From assembly GCA_002197995.1 (NCBI GenBank), contig NGZR01000001.1:2604001-2668000 (forward strand): a DNA stretch of 64,000 bases, given 5' to 3'. Shown here in pieces: positions 22,216 through 38,486 of this stretch; position 1 is the first letter of the stretch, and each line of letters begins with the position of its first letter. The notes beneath the pieces were generated by a model. The model saw only the letters and a list, made by a program, of their open reading frames with translations. It was not told the DNA's origin and did not search any database. Made by a program: the position numbers and the translations under genes. This DNA comes from Gaeumannomyces sp. JS-464 (lineage: Eukaryota; Ascomycota; Sordariomycetes; Magnaporthales; Magnaporthaceae).

Positions 22216-25151
22216 CTACTCAATCTCCTCAATAACCGGCCTCGTCACCGCGTTCCCGCCACCAACATTCCGCAAGTCCAGCTCACTGCCCGCCAGGCGC
22301 GCAATGGGCGGGACGCCGCCACCCCCCTGGTCCGCCTCGGGCAACACCATCCCCAGCTGGAAGTTCTCCAGGCTCTCCACCACGTCCCTCGCGTGCTGCC
22401 TCACCAGCCCGTCGCCGTCCGTGTCGGCGACGTACCCCAGCACCCTGGCCATGTCCGCCCTGCTCTCGTCCGTCAGCCCGAACCCCAGCCGCCGCCTCTC
22501 CCTCCTGGCCGCGTCCAGCGCGCGCGCAAACGACAGGACGAGCAGCGCCGCCGACCGGCGCAGGATGCCCTTCTCGGGCTCCGGCTCGAGCGCCAGCACC
22601 TGCAGGCACAGGTCGACGGCCGACGACACCAGCTCCGGGCCGACCCCGCCGACGTTGGTCTCGATCGCGTCCGCAAAGATCGACAGCGCCGACGCCCGCA
22701 CGCGCACGTCCTCGGCCCCGCGCTTGCTGCCCCAGCCCTCGACGATGCGCGCCAGCATCTCGTTGTCCTCCCGCTGCCGCCCCGACAGCTCCGCACTGCC
22801 GCCCGGCTCGCCATCGTCGCCGTCGTCGTCATCAAGCTCCCCCCTCTCGGCCTTCATCCTCCTCAGCTTCTCGGCCCGGGCCTGCTTCGCCTCCGTCTTG
22901 GGCCGGTGGTCGCGCCGGCCCGCCAGCAGCAGCAGCGCCTCGCAGACCTGCCGCGCAGCGTCGCCCGCAAACGTCTGGCCGAGCCGCTCGACGACCTGCC
23001 CGAGCGCCTCGCCGAAGCGGAGGCGCGTGTCGACGGCGGCGAGCTCGGCCGCGTCCACGTAGCGGTCGACGAGCTCGCGCGTGACCGACTTGGGGTGCCT
23101 GTTGGCCAGCTGCGTGTACATTTTGACGACGCGCAGGTTGATGTAGTCCTCGTCCTCGGCCAGCAGCTTCGACAGCAGCACCAGCACCGCCGAGATGTCC
23201 AGCACGGGGCTGTTGGCCAGCACGAGGCTCTGGATGAGGTTCAGGCCCTCGGACCGCACGGGCGGCGGCGAGTCAGTGTCGGTGATGTACGACACCGCCA
23301 GTGCGTACGTCTTGCGGTCCTGCACCTGCCGGTCTGTCTGGCTTGGCGCTGAATCCTCGGGCTCGAATCCGTCTCGATACCTGAGGAAGAGCGCGAGGTT
23401 TGCGGCTGTTGTGGAGACATCGCCGCTCCCATGTCTACTTAGTTTGTCCAGTGCCTGCTCGATCGACTCCATCAGATCCTCGTTCACGATACTCCTGCGG
23501 AAGTTGGGTGTTGTCGCAATCATATTCAGCAAACTCAGCGCCACGGATATGACCTCGTCGTCCTGCTGCACGCCGTCTGGCTGAGCAAGGATTTCATCGA
23601 CGAGTTTTAGGATGTGGCTCGGTTGGCTGGCTAGCCTCTCAGGAAACTTTAGCATCATGGCTTGGAGCACCTGGTTCTCCAGTAGCAAATGCGTAGGATC
23701 CTGGTTGGTATCGCCCTCGCCTTTGGTTGACAGGAGGGGAGCTTCCCTATGGCCGCCAGACTTGACCCATCGGCTAAACAAATCCAGAAATATCGTGGAT
23801 ATCTCTTCGTCTGTGAACACGGACCCGAGCAATTCCAGGAGTTTCTGGCCTCGTTGTTCGGCTTGAGGCAGGTTGATCCCCTCGGCAGCTAGACGGAACG
23901 CTTGCTGCCGAGGAGGGACAACGATCTGCATCTTCCTCTCAAGCAGCTCGTCGAACGACCACATCAGTCGCTCACTATCCCGGTCCCCGTTATAAAGAAG
24001 GTTGTGGATGATAGCAGTGACTGGGTCTAGGGAGCCGGCGACTTTCAGGTATATGGTTAGCAGGTTTTGCGCTGGGCGGAAGTAGTCATCCTCGTCCGAC
24101 TCTTTCGTCTCGGAGGTTCCCTCGAAGTGAGAGACCACAGGGGAAGGAGTACAGGGTTGATCAAACGCCGTGCAAGGCCAGGGTTGGGGTGCGACACAAC
24201 CAAGTGGTGGAGCCGCCGGAGGCCGGTGGCCAGATCAGCCGGCGAAACGAGGACGGAGGGCTTGCTAAGGTCAACAACCCCATCGGAGCCTGCAGTATTC
24301 AGGGATTCTATCTCTTGCGAGCCAGGCCTGATAGCCTTGAGCATTGGTTCGACGAAGCTGCGCCATCCAGCAGTCCCTGGATTATTGTATTATTGTTAGC
24401 CAGTGCCCCAAGCGCGCTTCACAGACACATGACGGGCGCCAGGAAAAAAAACGCCTTACCAGGGGCGCCAAACTGTCTACGGCCCAAGATGCCAAACCCG
24501 ACGACATAGGCCGCCACCTTGGTCAGCTCCAGGCCGTGGTCGCCGTCGAGGATCTCCATCAGCTGTGGGGCGATGCCGGCGAACCAGGCGTCGGCCGAGA
24601 CGGAGGCGGGCGGCGTAGACAAGAGACGCGACGCCATGGCCATGGCCTCCTGGGTGATGGTGGCATTGCGGCGCCTCTGCTGTTCGCCAGGCTTCGCGGC
24701 CCCCCTGTCGCTGCTGCTGCCTGTGCGGCGCCGCCCGGGACGGTGGTGGGGTGGACGGCAAAGACGAACTCCAGGGTCGCGCGCACGCCGTAGCGGCGGA
24801 GCGGCACGGTAGCCAGCAGGCCCACAAACTCGGCGCGCAGCCATTGCGGCACCTTGTTGGGCTGGATCAGGGTGTTGAGGGCGGGGATGATGGGGACGGT
24901 TCCGGCTCTTTTCAGTTTGGTACATTCCGATTTCAGGACAGAGTCAGAACACGCATTTTATTACAGCCCCAGAGACAGCAGTCGCCAAAGCCACCATCCC
25001 TCACCTACTTCTGCACGTATTCGTCAAACTCCCGTCGAGCCGGCTCTCGCGTGCTCTCGGGGAGGCTCGGGTCGAAGGCCTTTGTGCCCAGCTCAACGAG
25101 CGCCTCCAGCAGCTCGTCGTAGGACGATTTCTGAGAGCCCGTCGAGGCCAT
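22216..25151 (-). CDS. rtp1: Rtp1/TANGO6-like HEAT-repeat protein (RNA polymerase II nuclear import/assembly)
   Basis: Three exons: 25151-25009 (MASTGSQKSSYDELLEALVE), 24907-24460 and 24376-22216. The protein is almost wholly helical and made of HEAT-type repeats. The segment PPVRSEGLNLIQSLVLA through YINLRVVKMYTQLANRHPKS matches the Rtp1 C-terminal domain 1, and GILRRSAALLVLSFARAL matches domain 2 near the C-terminus, with an acidic/basic linker between. Yeast Rtp1 helps assembly and nuclear import of RNA polymerase II; the animal counterpart TANGO6 is linked to Golgi organisation. Two single-base frame breaks are seen, near 24705 (run of six C on the plus strand) and near 24118. In both cases helical sequence continues in a new frame. 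Confidence 0.85.
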
Positions 25152-27870
25152 CTTGGTTCAGCCGCGGTTGGAACTTGTGAAATTGCACATGTCCAAAACG
25201 CGAGCTGAAGTTGGCCCAGAGACGATCCCAACTATGTGCTGTTCAACGGGGCCTGATAGGGGCCTGAGAAATCATTCATGCGCTGTAGAAGGGGCTGTAG
25301 AAGCTCCTAGAAGTCCCTGCGTGCTGCTGTCTGGTAGCGACCAGGCCCAATTCCGGCAGGTGGGTCGAGCACTGGGGTCGTGCGCGTCCGCGAGAGCGCG
25401 CGTGTTACCTAATCACACCCAGGCGCGTCGTCCCAAATCCTCCCAAATCCAGCCATAAAAGTCTCCTGCGTTCCATCGTGAAGGCTTGAACCTTCCTCCA
25501 ACTTCACCCATTGCTGGAAATGCACTCCGGCCTGGGAATCAAGTCTCGCAATGCTCAGCACCTACGCTGTCCTCTGGACCCTTCCTAACCCACGCCCTCG
25601 CCTCAGAAAGCACAGCTAAGTCGTTGAGCAAGGCTGCTCCCAAACAGCCACCGCGAATCCGCAGCGCCAATGAAGACTGTCAAGACCTGGACCCGGCCAT
25701 GGATACTGCTCTCTCGCCCGCTCGACCGAGTCCCAGCACTCCGTCCGAGCCGTGCCCCCTCTCACCTGCGCGTCGCCTCCCTACAGTTATCCGTTTCCAC
25801 GTTGTCCCCGTTTCGACGGGGATGTGCTTCGCGCCCTCCCCGCCCGGCCGCGGCAAACCTGCCACGGCAAACCGTCGCATCTTCGCTCCGTATCGTCGGT
25901 ACCATGCAATGATCGCCGCGTGAGGTTTTCTTGTTTTGCCGTGGCACTCGCGCTCTCGCGACCGGCCCGAGCGGGGGGAATGGGATTCGGAACTTAACCC
26001 TAAGTTCGACCGTGGAATAATACTCTCTCTAAAAAAGGTTTTGCGTCTCGCGGGTCCGCTCGCTCCCCCTTCTATGCCCGAATCTCGTTTCATGCGACTG
26101 CTTCTCTGCGTTTTTGGCTTGCTGCCTTCACGGGCGGCTAGTAGGAAAGTGCGGAGGCTGAGCGTGGCGAGTGAGGTGCGGACCGGTCATGGGGGCGGCA
26201 TCCAGGCACCCCCTCCCGTTCTGCGGGAGGACCAGGTGGGCAATCGGCGAGGCTAGAGTCTATTTGGGAAGACCCTCTGGCCTGAGGGCGCTCTTCAGCC
26301 TTGACACCTGGAACCAGTGACTCCGGTCATTCTGGATTTCTCGGAGGATGCTGGGAGACACTTCGAGCCCTTTGGTTGGGGAGATGCCACGAGACGAGCA
26401 ACCCATTGGGACCGGGAAGCTCTTGCTCCAGTCCCACGGATATGACGCTGAGCTTTCCTGAGGAAGCCAGTCGTCCTGCGGCAACAGAGGGAGGGCGCAA
26501 CGATGGCTCACCACGACCAGCCTCCCGGCATTCACTTCTGCCCTCGATTCACCTCGTCGGAATCACTCTAGTCGACTTCTGTCACTCTTGTGAGCGGGGA
26601 TCGATGGGCCATACACGGAAGCCGCGGAACTGATTCTCCTGCCTCGTTGTCACGCCCTCTGCACCCTCTGTGCCGCAGCCATGCCACCCTCTCTTCCAGT
26701 CTCGTGGCATCCAACCCCTTCCAGCCTCCGCTCCCCAGCTCCCGAGACGTGTCGTCTTCTCGATGCGCCATGCCCAGCATGGGGTCCCGGCCGGGCGCAT
26801 TAATCACCCGCTGTGGGCTCCGGCCCACGGCGGACAGAACGCCACACCCAAGCCTCCTTCCCTCCCTTGGGGGGCACGAGTGTTCTGTTTGTCCGCCTCT
26901 GCCGCGTCCTTTTCGGCACGTGGCCGGAAACGGCTGCCGACGAACTGGACCAGAAGCAAGCGGATTCTCCCGGGGACTTTTTGTGGATGTATTTCACCCC
27001 CGTCCAGTCTCTCGAGGCGCCCTGCGTCTTGCGTGCTCGTGGACCCAAACGAAAAACCAGTCCTTGTTGGCAGCGCCTTTTCCCTACGAAAGCAACACGG
27101 AGAGAGCATATCCGTGGTCCGGGTTCCCGTCTTCCACGACTTCGGCGCCGCGCGGCGGGCTCTTCGACCACGACTGGGCTGCCGCTGGGGATCGCATATT
27201 GTGGGCGGTTCGGCAGCACCAGAGAACGACGGCGGGTGCAGGCGTGAGGCTTGCCAGTGCGGATCAAGGTGATTTGCAGCAATACGATAACCAAGCCAGA
27301 AATCAGCCACCGCGGAGACCCCCGCCTCGAGCTGGACCGTCCGTTGACCAGACGCACCTTCTATCTCGTGGTTCCGGGACCCATCTAGAGTTGGAGTCAA
27401 AGCTTCGCGCTTGTCCGGAACCCGCCGACGGGACGCGGCGGCGGTTCGTTGGCAAGGGGGATCCTCGAGCGGGTTGGGCTGCTGGCAGGAAGATATGGGC
27501 GCGCAAGATGGCATGGCGGCCCAGGTTGTCCTCCCTTCAGCAATGACGGGAGGGCAACCCCCCTGTTGTCTGGGGATAAGTGGCACCCTCCGTATCCCGT
27601 CTTTCCCCTCGAGTATTGGATATGCTAACACTGCCGGGATTCCGGAGATAGGTGTCGCCTGGCAGCGAGGCGGCTCGCTCGGCACCTCTAAACAGTTGGG
27701 CCCCGCGCCAGCAGAGATAGAAATAATAAAAATACTCTCGAGCATATCCACGACCAGGGCTCGTGATATGAACAGTTTTTGTGATCCCGTCATCACTTTG
27801 TAAATCGACACGGAGATATGGCTGCATGTTAGAACACCTGAGGTGAAGAAAAGCGTTATAAGACAGCTAC
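25152..27870. other. Intergenic, no supported gene
   Basis: 2.7 kb. Two long antiparallel open frames (26590-27546 plus, 26804-27811 minus) lack an ATG near their start and show no domain. Their composition is Arg/Pro/Gly-rich on both strands, as expected for GC-rich noncoding DNA. It holds the promoter of rtp1 and the 3' flank of the gene at 27871. Confidence 0.5.
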
Positions 27871-29213
27871 CTAATGTGTGTCGCTGTTGTCTGGTGATTT
27901 CACCCCTTGAATTTCTGCCTGTGCGGCATCCAACAATGCCCGCTCAGCCTTCTCCTTGGCCGCGTTCTTGGCCGCCCAGCGGTTCTTAGCCAGCAACTCA
28001 TGCCAGGCCTGTTTTTTCGCCTTGGCCTCCTTGGCCGCCAGCCTACCCCCTTCCCTTTTCGCCACCACGGCCGCCTTCCTGGCCCTGTTCCTCTCCGCCT
28101 TGGTCATTGGTGCCGCCACCTCGACCTCTTCACTCGCGGCGACCAGCACGCCCGGCTCGTCGGCCAGATCGCCATCGGTGCCCAACGGGCTGCTCTGAGA
28201 ATCCTCCTCGACTTCCACCGCCTCCTCCTCGGCTTCCGTCTGGATCCCCTTCTTGCGAGCTTCCCGTGCTTCCTTGCGTGCCGCCTTGCGCGCCTTCTTG
28301 GCTGCTGCCTTGGCCGCCCTCTCTGCCCTCCTCTTGGCTTTGCTGGTTAGCTCCGCCATCCCAGGCTGCCTCTCCGCCGTCATGCCTTCTTGCTCGTGAA
28401 ACGCGGCGCTGAGCTCCGCGATCGTGTCGCTCAGGGTTTGGGGTGGCACCGTCGTTCCCTGTGGTGCTGTCCCGTCCGTTTTTGTCGCATTTTGCAACTC
28501 CATTCTTGCCGCCTGTTCCACAACATCCACTTCTGTCGCTTGTTCCGCCTCCCGCACCGTCGCTCTCTCCAGCATCTCGGCCAGCCTCGCCACGGCGCCG
28601 GACGCGCGCGATATCGCTTCGGCCGCGTGCTTGACCGCCAGCACGGCCTCCCTCGTCAGCTCGGACGGGATACCCGTGGGCGCTCCTGCTGCTGCTCCGC
28701 TCTCCCGTGCCCCCTCGGGAGGACCGCCGCCGCCGTCCGTGGAGAGACGACTCGAGGACAGGCGCCCCTGCATGTCGTACTGGGACAGGCGGCGCCGGAC
28801 GACCTCGACGCTGTCCTGGACGAGGAGGCGGCTGCTCGGGAAGGCGGCCTCGCCGCCGACGACGCCGTCCCGGAGGCGGCGCCTGCGCAGGCCGGCCAGG
28901 TCGTCGCCGCCGCCCCTTGCGCGATGCCGCCTCGAGCCGCCGGACTGGGCGGCGGCGGCATTGGAGAGCGAGCGGGCGCTGCCGACGGCGCGCAGGCAGG
29001 TTGGTAGTGCTGTGTGATGTATCCGTTAGCGGAAGCGCACGAATGATGTAAAGCGTAGGTGGAGCTGTGAGCCCCAGCACGTGGTTGTCTGCCACCCGAC
29101 GCGACCGCGGCTTAGGGGCAGCACCACTCCAACCGACCAACCAACCCCTTACCTGGACGGGGGGCGCGGGCCTGGTTCAGCAAAGGCAGGGCCCTATGCC
29201 TTAGGTGCGTCAT
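27871..29213 (-). CDS. Probable mitochondrial Ala/Lys/Glu-rich helical protein, unknown function
   Basis: Two exons: 29213-29153 and 29009-27871, joined by GTAAGG and a GCTAAC branch with CACACAG acceptor, giving 399 residues in one frame. The N-terminus (MTHLRHRALPLLNQARAPRP, then LRAVGSARSLSNAAAAQ) is rich in Arg, Ala, Leu and Ser with no acidic residue, as in mitochondrial presequences. The middle carries helices (EAVLAVKHAAEAISRASGA) and the second half a highly charged Lys/Ala-rich block (AKRRAERAAKAAAKKARK), an acidic patch and another Lys/Ala/Glu block that may form single helices. I do not recognise the family. The 5' exon is inferred from splice signals and phase agreement only. Confidence 0.6.
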
Positions 29214-29774
29214 GCTGGCTGGCCTCGCGTGGACTGGTTGTCGCCAACGTCCGGTCGATGAAAGTTGGAGACAAGGTTCAATTTGCTGGTGAACAATTTT
29301 TCGGATCGCGAACACGAGTTGCTGCTTTGATTGGAAACTGCACGGCACAGTGTTGATTGGATGAGAGACACCGTCTCTGCGGCTTGACGTGACACAGAAA
29401 TTCAGCTGTCAGTTGCACGTGAAATGCGGTGGCACAGTATGCATACACGGACTCGCGAAAAATTGATGTCATTGCTATCTTTCCTTTCCTGGCGGGCTGT
29501 CCGTCATGCGTCATGCTCTTATTGCCGGTTTCCATCGTCCGTGTTTTCTGTCAAGTGCATTAGCGACGACGGATTCGCACGACCAGACCAGTTACATTTA
29601 CAACGTGCCGCCGAAGGAAAATATTCGACGTCCGTCAGAATAATCCAACGACAAAGGAAATAGGACACAAAAAAAAAGACACGCAACGCCCCATTGGCAC
29701 ATGTCCAACCACCTAGTAGATGAATCCCGTCGTCATCTGAAGCCATTTTCTTTCGGGCGTTGGGTCTACAGTCC

Positions 29775-30528
29775 TCACTGGTCCGCTCCGTCCCCGAAGA
29801 ACTCGCGCCGGTGTCCCTGGTTGGGGTCATAGTCGAGCTGCCCACCGGTCTGCGGTTCCCCAGACGTTGATTATTATTAGTCAATTTATCAGGCATAAAG
29901 CGCTTGCAGATCTAAGGTGCGTCAGGCCTCATCAGGGGCATCAAGTTGTCACTTACCACACAGCCATAGCAGGACGCCCCAGGGTACAAGGTCCAGCCGT
30001 CGTACAGACACGTGCCCCCGGCCCAGCGGTCGCAGCGCCAGGCGTCCTGATCGACAGGCGCGAGCGCAGGCGAGGGGCAGGGCTGAACATGGATCTTCCC
30101 ATCGTCGCCCACATACATGCCCTGGGCGGCGGCCCCGGAGGCTTGGTAGAACAGCTCGAGCTCCTCGTCGTCGTCGACGGGGACCGGGTCGTGCCCGACG
30201 AAGAAGGAGTGCTGCCGGGGCTGCGGGCAGAAGCACCACAGCTCGTTCCCCAGGCCGAACAGGTACGTCTCGTCCGAGGGGTACAGGGACTCTTCCTCGC
30301 GGCCGCCCGCGCCGGGCTGCTGCCCCGTCGTCGGCTGCGGCGACTGGCCGCCGCCGCCGCCAGGAGCCGGGCGGCTGGGCAGGTCGTCATGGAAGATGTG
30401 GCGCGCCTGGCACCGCCCGTAGAAGGGCATCGGGGCGAGTATCTGGGCTGCCCGTTGACGGTGTATCGGTAGCGCCGAGGGCGCGGCCGCTGCCGCTGGC
30501 CCCGCTGCTGGCCCTGGCCCTGGTCCAT
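29775..30528 (-). CDS. Unknown Cys-containing protein, two exons
   Basis: Exon 1 runs 30528-29957 from ATG (MDQGQGQQRGQRQRPRPRRY), exon 2 29849-29775. The 107-bp intron has GTAAGT, a TTGACTAAT branch and CGCAG, phase 0, and gives a tidy C-terminus GQLDYDPNQGHRREFFGDGA. The conserved-looking core is PFYGRCQARHIFHDDLP, then Pro/Gly-rich linker, LYPSDETYLFGLGNELWCFC, an acidic segment, and WRCDRWAGGTCLYDGW with ASCYGCV. One base is missing near 30435 for exon 1 to read through. No signal peptide or membrane helix is seen; six or more cysteines suggest a metal site or disulfides. No family recognised. Confidence 0.55.
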
Positions 30529-33500
30529 TGTTGGTGCGATTCTTAGAAGCAGGTGCTTTGTTGATGGATTTCAGTGGGGAAGAGATTGATAGGCCGGGGG
30601 AACTTGGCAAATCTTGTGCTTGGTAGTAACTAGTGGGTAGTGTGAGGGAACACGAAACCGAATGTCGGGAGCAAGGGATAGGTGACAATGAGCTTGGCAG
30701 GTGAGATGAGACCTGTGTCTGGTGAAAAAAAGGGAGGACTTCCAGAGGGAGGACATGAGACTCTTTATAGACGGGAATTGTCCCTCATTCCTTCATTATA
30801 GCCAGCCTCTTTGCTCCTTGGTGGCCACAGGAAGACATCAACCACAACGCCACGCCACAGCCCAAAAGCCCGATGGCATGCTGATAGCATAGGGCTTCCG
30901 AGGAGGGCATGGCGCGAAGATGATCATCTAAGCCAGGACCAAAAGAAAAAGCAAAAGAGCCCGGGGTACGAACAAAAAAAGGCACAGGGCATGGCAATGA
31001 GATTAGCGGCCTGTCCGAGCTAGTCTAATCCGCGCTATACTTCATACGTGACGAAGGTGATTATCCTACTGGACGCGATCTCCAAATCCCGGAGGGCCTG
31101 CTTGCTTCTTTTTTTATTGATGATGATGACCCCAGGGAACGCTACGGACGCGAGTGTGCAGCTTCGGACGACCATTGAAAAGCCACCCAGTACCCCCGCA
31201 AACTAGCCTGGAATGTCCTAGTCCCGAGACTCGCCCGGGGCAGACTACCACTGCGGGCCAAGAATAGCTGGCAAGAGGAGCCGGCTGGCAATGGTTGCAT
31301 GAGTGCGGTTTTGGTTCCGAGGGTGCGGGGGCAGGAGTATTGTGTAGTTTGGATACTTGGATCGGTACAACGGAGTACCGGGTACCATGAAGAGAGAAGA
31401 TAGAAAAAAAAAGCAAGGAGAAAAAAAAGGATGGGTGGGGGAGGGAGATGGCTTTTTGTTGCGCCGGCGTGTCTAGGCAAAATGCGCCACCAGCCGCTGG
31501 TCTCCTGTCTCCTTCCTATCTCGAACCGACATTGCATTCATTGCTTTGATGTCAACAGACCCGTAACCCCCCAGTCAGCACACGACGTTGGGAGGGCGGT
31601 GGATTTTTTTCTGCTCCATCAGAACTGCACAGGATCAATTGAGTTGAGGCTCTGCTCGTGGTTGTCGGGGATAAAAGCTTCGACACTGACACCAGACCGG
31701 TTCAAAATAAACATCGTAGGGTTTATAGCCCGGTGAGTACGCTAAGAGAGAGAGAGAGAGAAAAAAAAAAAAAGAAAAAGAAAAAAAATAACTGGTAGCA
31801 TGCACTTTTGGGCACGGGCGACGCCAAGCGGCACCGCTGACCGGCTGACCTCGGCTGTCTGCTCCCGGTTGCCGGCTGCCGGTTGGTTTTTTTTTGTGCA
31901 CAGGGATGCCGTTTATTGTTTATTCAAAAATAAGCAAAAATGGAGGATCGTCCGACGCTAGTGAGTTGGGGGTTGGTTGGTGGATGTGTCATAGCTGGCG
32001 GTCCCAGCAGCTTCCCCGCCAGGCTTTCTCCTTTTATTGGACGGCCAAGTGTTGGTGGGCTGGGACTAGCTCGCGAGATTTCCTGTGATCGGGGCTGCAT
32101 GCACCACAACATGTCGGGTGCGTTGATGCCAGCTCTGTCCGCGATGCCAGGAGGTCGGATGCCATGGTCTCGCAACCTCTGCCCGCCCTTGACGACTGCC
32201 AAGCGACCAGCTGGACGGACTAGAAGGCTTAGGGTCGTCGGGGCTGGGGCGAACTAGCAGCCCTCGATCGGGGCGCGGCCAACCGACATCCCGAGGACCC
32301 ATCACTCCGATCCCTATCCCTTTCTTCCAGTGCTTGGTACCCCAGCGGGCAGGGCCCATCCGCCCAGTCCGCGTCGGGGAGGGTGGATTTGGGTGTCCCG
32401 TCCAAAGTTCCATCTGATTACTGCCTGGTTACCTGGGTAGGCGAGCGGGCAGGCAAGGCAAGACAAGGCAAGAAAAAAGGGCGATGTAACAGTGGACGGC
32501 CAACGCATCGCCAGTAGGACCGTCCCGAATGGCTGGTCCGGTCCATACAGAGCCCCTTGTCCTGATGCTTTGCCAACAGGAATAAAGAAGCTAGCACCCA
32601 AAAGAGCATTATGACCGCGTGTCGTTATGTGGGACGCATGCTGCACTGCGCTGCATGGTACTTTGCTCCTCTGACCCGCTGCTTCCTCTTCTCTCGGCCA
32701 CAAAACGCCTCCTTTTCCTTGGGACAAAAGCAAGCAGAACATGCATGGTTGGGAGAATGGACGGAGCGTTCGATCCGGGCAAGAAAAAAAAAAAGAAAAA
32801 CACCTCTCCTTCATGCAAGTCTCATCACGCAGCCTCCTCCCTGGATGATAGGCGCCCAGCTAGGTAGGCTTACGCACGAAACTAGCTGCTAAGGCAGACT
32901 ACCTAGCAAGCATCCCTCGCGCCCTCATCACCTCGGTGTCCTTGGCGGAAACCAAGGTGTAAAGAGGCACGCAGGATTGCATGGAATGTGTTGGCCCGAC
33001 GCCCTATTCTCGTCTGCCGTGGCGCTTTTCAGGCTCTCTGTATGGCTATCCTTGGTGCGTGGCCGTGTGCTGTTTCTTTCCTTTTTTTTTCCTGCTCCAA
33101 CATCCACCGCCATATGCACAAGCCGCGCGACCAAGCCCGGCCCAGGTGAGTCGAGACTTTTGGCGTGGGATAGCGGACCTAGCTTGTAAGCAAGGGAGGA
33201 CCTGTCCAATCGCATCACGGGGACGCGGGGGAGACAAGGAAACGAGCAGAGGGTCGACCCCAGGGTTGCGTGTGCGATGGGAAAGTCGGGCCCTGGGTGT
33301 CTCGCCTCGTGTTGGCCATGTCTGCATCTCTGTGTTCCCCCAGAACCACCAATTCTTCTCCCGTCGGCCCTGGCCTTATTCCTCCTGATCGAAGCCCACC
33401 CTTGGCCATCGATCCTGACCCCCGCCAAGGATGGCCGTCAGGATCGAGATGGCCAGGACGTGAACTGAGATGGGCGCATGTGATGGGACTGGGATGGGCC

Positions 33501-35033
33501 AGGCTTAGCCGAAGAAAACCAACCTACCAACCAACCAACCTCGACCCAACCCACCCACCCACATTCCCTCAGCTCTGCCGGGCGCTGACCATTCCCGGGA
33601 CAAATTCCGCCCATGGGGCCAGCCCCACTCCCACCTCCCGGGCGTATTCTTGCTTGATTCGGGAAGCGCTGCATGCCCGCTTAATGTCGGCCTCGCTTCC
33701 GATTCCCCGGTCAGAGGAGAAAAGGGAGGCGAGCAGCCTGCCCTCCCTTCCGTCTCCAGGGCCGACGACCGATCCCCGGAATCCACCGTCACGTCCGTGA
33801 TCGCCTCGTAGATCGGCGGTCTCTGGAAATCAAAAGGTGCTGGCGCTACTTGGGGGGCAGCCAAGGTCTGGACGAAGGCAAAGGGAAATAAAAAAGCTAC
33901 CCTCAGCAAATCCTCCTTGTGTCGTGCAACCACCCGATCCGCCCAAATTGGTAATCGGTGGAAACGCAGAGATAATGGATGGCGGTGTGCGGCCTTGTTT
34001 TGGAAATTGAGGAGGGGAAGAAGGGTGTGGTATCTCCCGAGATGTCAATGGATGGTAGAGATCCAGCACCCCTTTCCCACACCACCCAAATGTCTAACGT
34101 AATGGAGCACAAGATCCAGGCGCGGGATCGCAGGGGAAAAGTGAGACTGGTGAGCAAGAAGTTAGCCATGTTTGGATCAGAGTCGCGACAATGGTGATCA
34201 CCTTCGTGTGTGACACAATGGCCGGAGCCCCAGACTGGCGTTTGGCCATCCAGCCTCGTTCACGACAGAAAAACGGCACCACATTGCTACAATACTTTCC
34301 CTGTATTCTTTCCTGTTCCTGTTGTACCTCATCTCCCCGGCGGTGCGGGCACCTAGGTATGAGGGTGCCAACTTTTTCTCTTCGCGGGCAGCCAGCCTGG
34401 CCAAGACAGCATCGGGGAAAGACAGGAATGGGACAAGAGCACCCGAAAAGGGAAACCCGGGCGCCGCGCGCCCAGCCGGCGCAATTAAACCCTCCGCTCC
34501 ATCCAGACGTCGGCGGCAGGCAGTGGACCTACCGAGGGACAGGAACACAGACGATAGTGGCGCTGTCATCTCGCAGCCCAAGACCCCAAAAAACCTGCTT
34601 GCCTCCTCGTCCACGTCCAGGCTCGGAGACCAGCGAGGAGACACTTTACCCAGAACACGTCCGCCATCTCTGTCTCCCTTAGCGGCGGCCCAAATGGTCC
34701 GACGTGGTGAATCCTCAGCACAACAGGGGTCAACACTCTGCCATGCAACAACAAAAAAGCCACATCCGTCAGGACAAAGAGAGGTAGGGCCAATAATAAA
34801 TCTTGGTACTCGTAGTTGTAAAGCTGAGGTATGGTATCAAATGTCGCTAGTTTCGCCGTGGAGCCCCGTTCCGGGCCTCGGCGCGTCTCTACTTGATGGG
34901 GAAGTCCTATCCCGTGCGATGTGGCGCTCGTGTAGTCTTTTTAGTTCTCCCTATCACAGTCCGTCCGCGGGAGTCCAGGTACCTCCTGGTACAAACAGCT
35001 AGACCGCTCGAGCATCCCGTCATCGGACACCGT
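30529..35033. other. 4.5-kb stretch without a supported gene
   Basis: Open frames occur on both strands but are short, overlapping and without domains, and none begins with an ATG in good context followed by plausible splice sites. A GA/A-rich tract (31747-31791) and several short A runs are present. A TATA box for the leftward 30528 gene lies at its left end. It may hold long regulatory regions, an RNA gene or an eroded repeat; I cannot tell from sequence alone. Confidence 0.5.
30763..30769 (-). promoter_or_regulatory. TATA box of the 30528 gene
   Basis: TATAAAG on the minus strand lies about 235 bp upstream of the 30528 ATG. It supports transcription leftward from here. Confidence 0.4.

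Positions 35034-38486
<3,453 letters not shown>

Noticed and set aside
22192..23352. Long plus-strand frame opposite rtp1
   Set aside because: Antisense to conserved HEAT-repeat coding sequence; composition (His/Arg/Val/Leu) is that of a shadow frame.
26590..27811. Two antiparallel open frames of 318 and 335 codons
   Set aside because: Neither starts with ATG, both have GC-driven Arg/Pro/Ser composition, they overlap each other, and no domain is seen.
33505..34682. Several 130-180 codon frames on both strands
   Set aside because: Overlapping, without ATG-led coding context, domains or splice sets.
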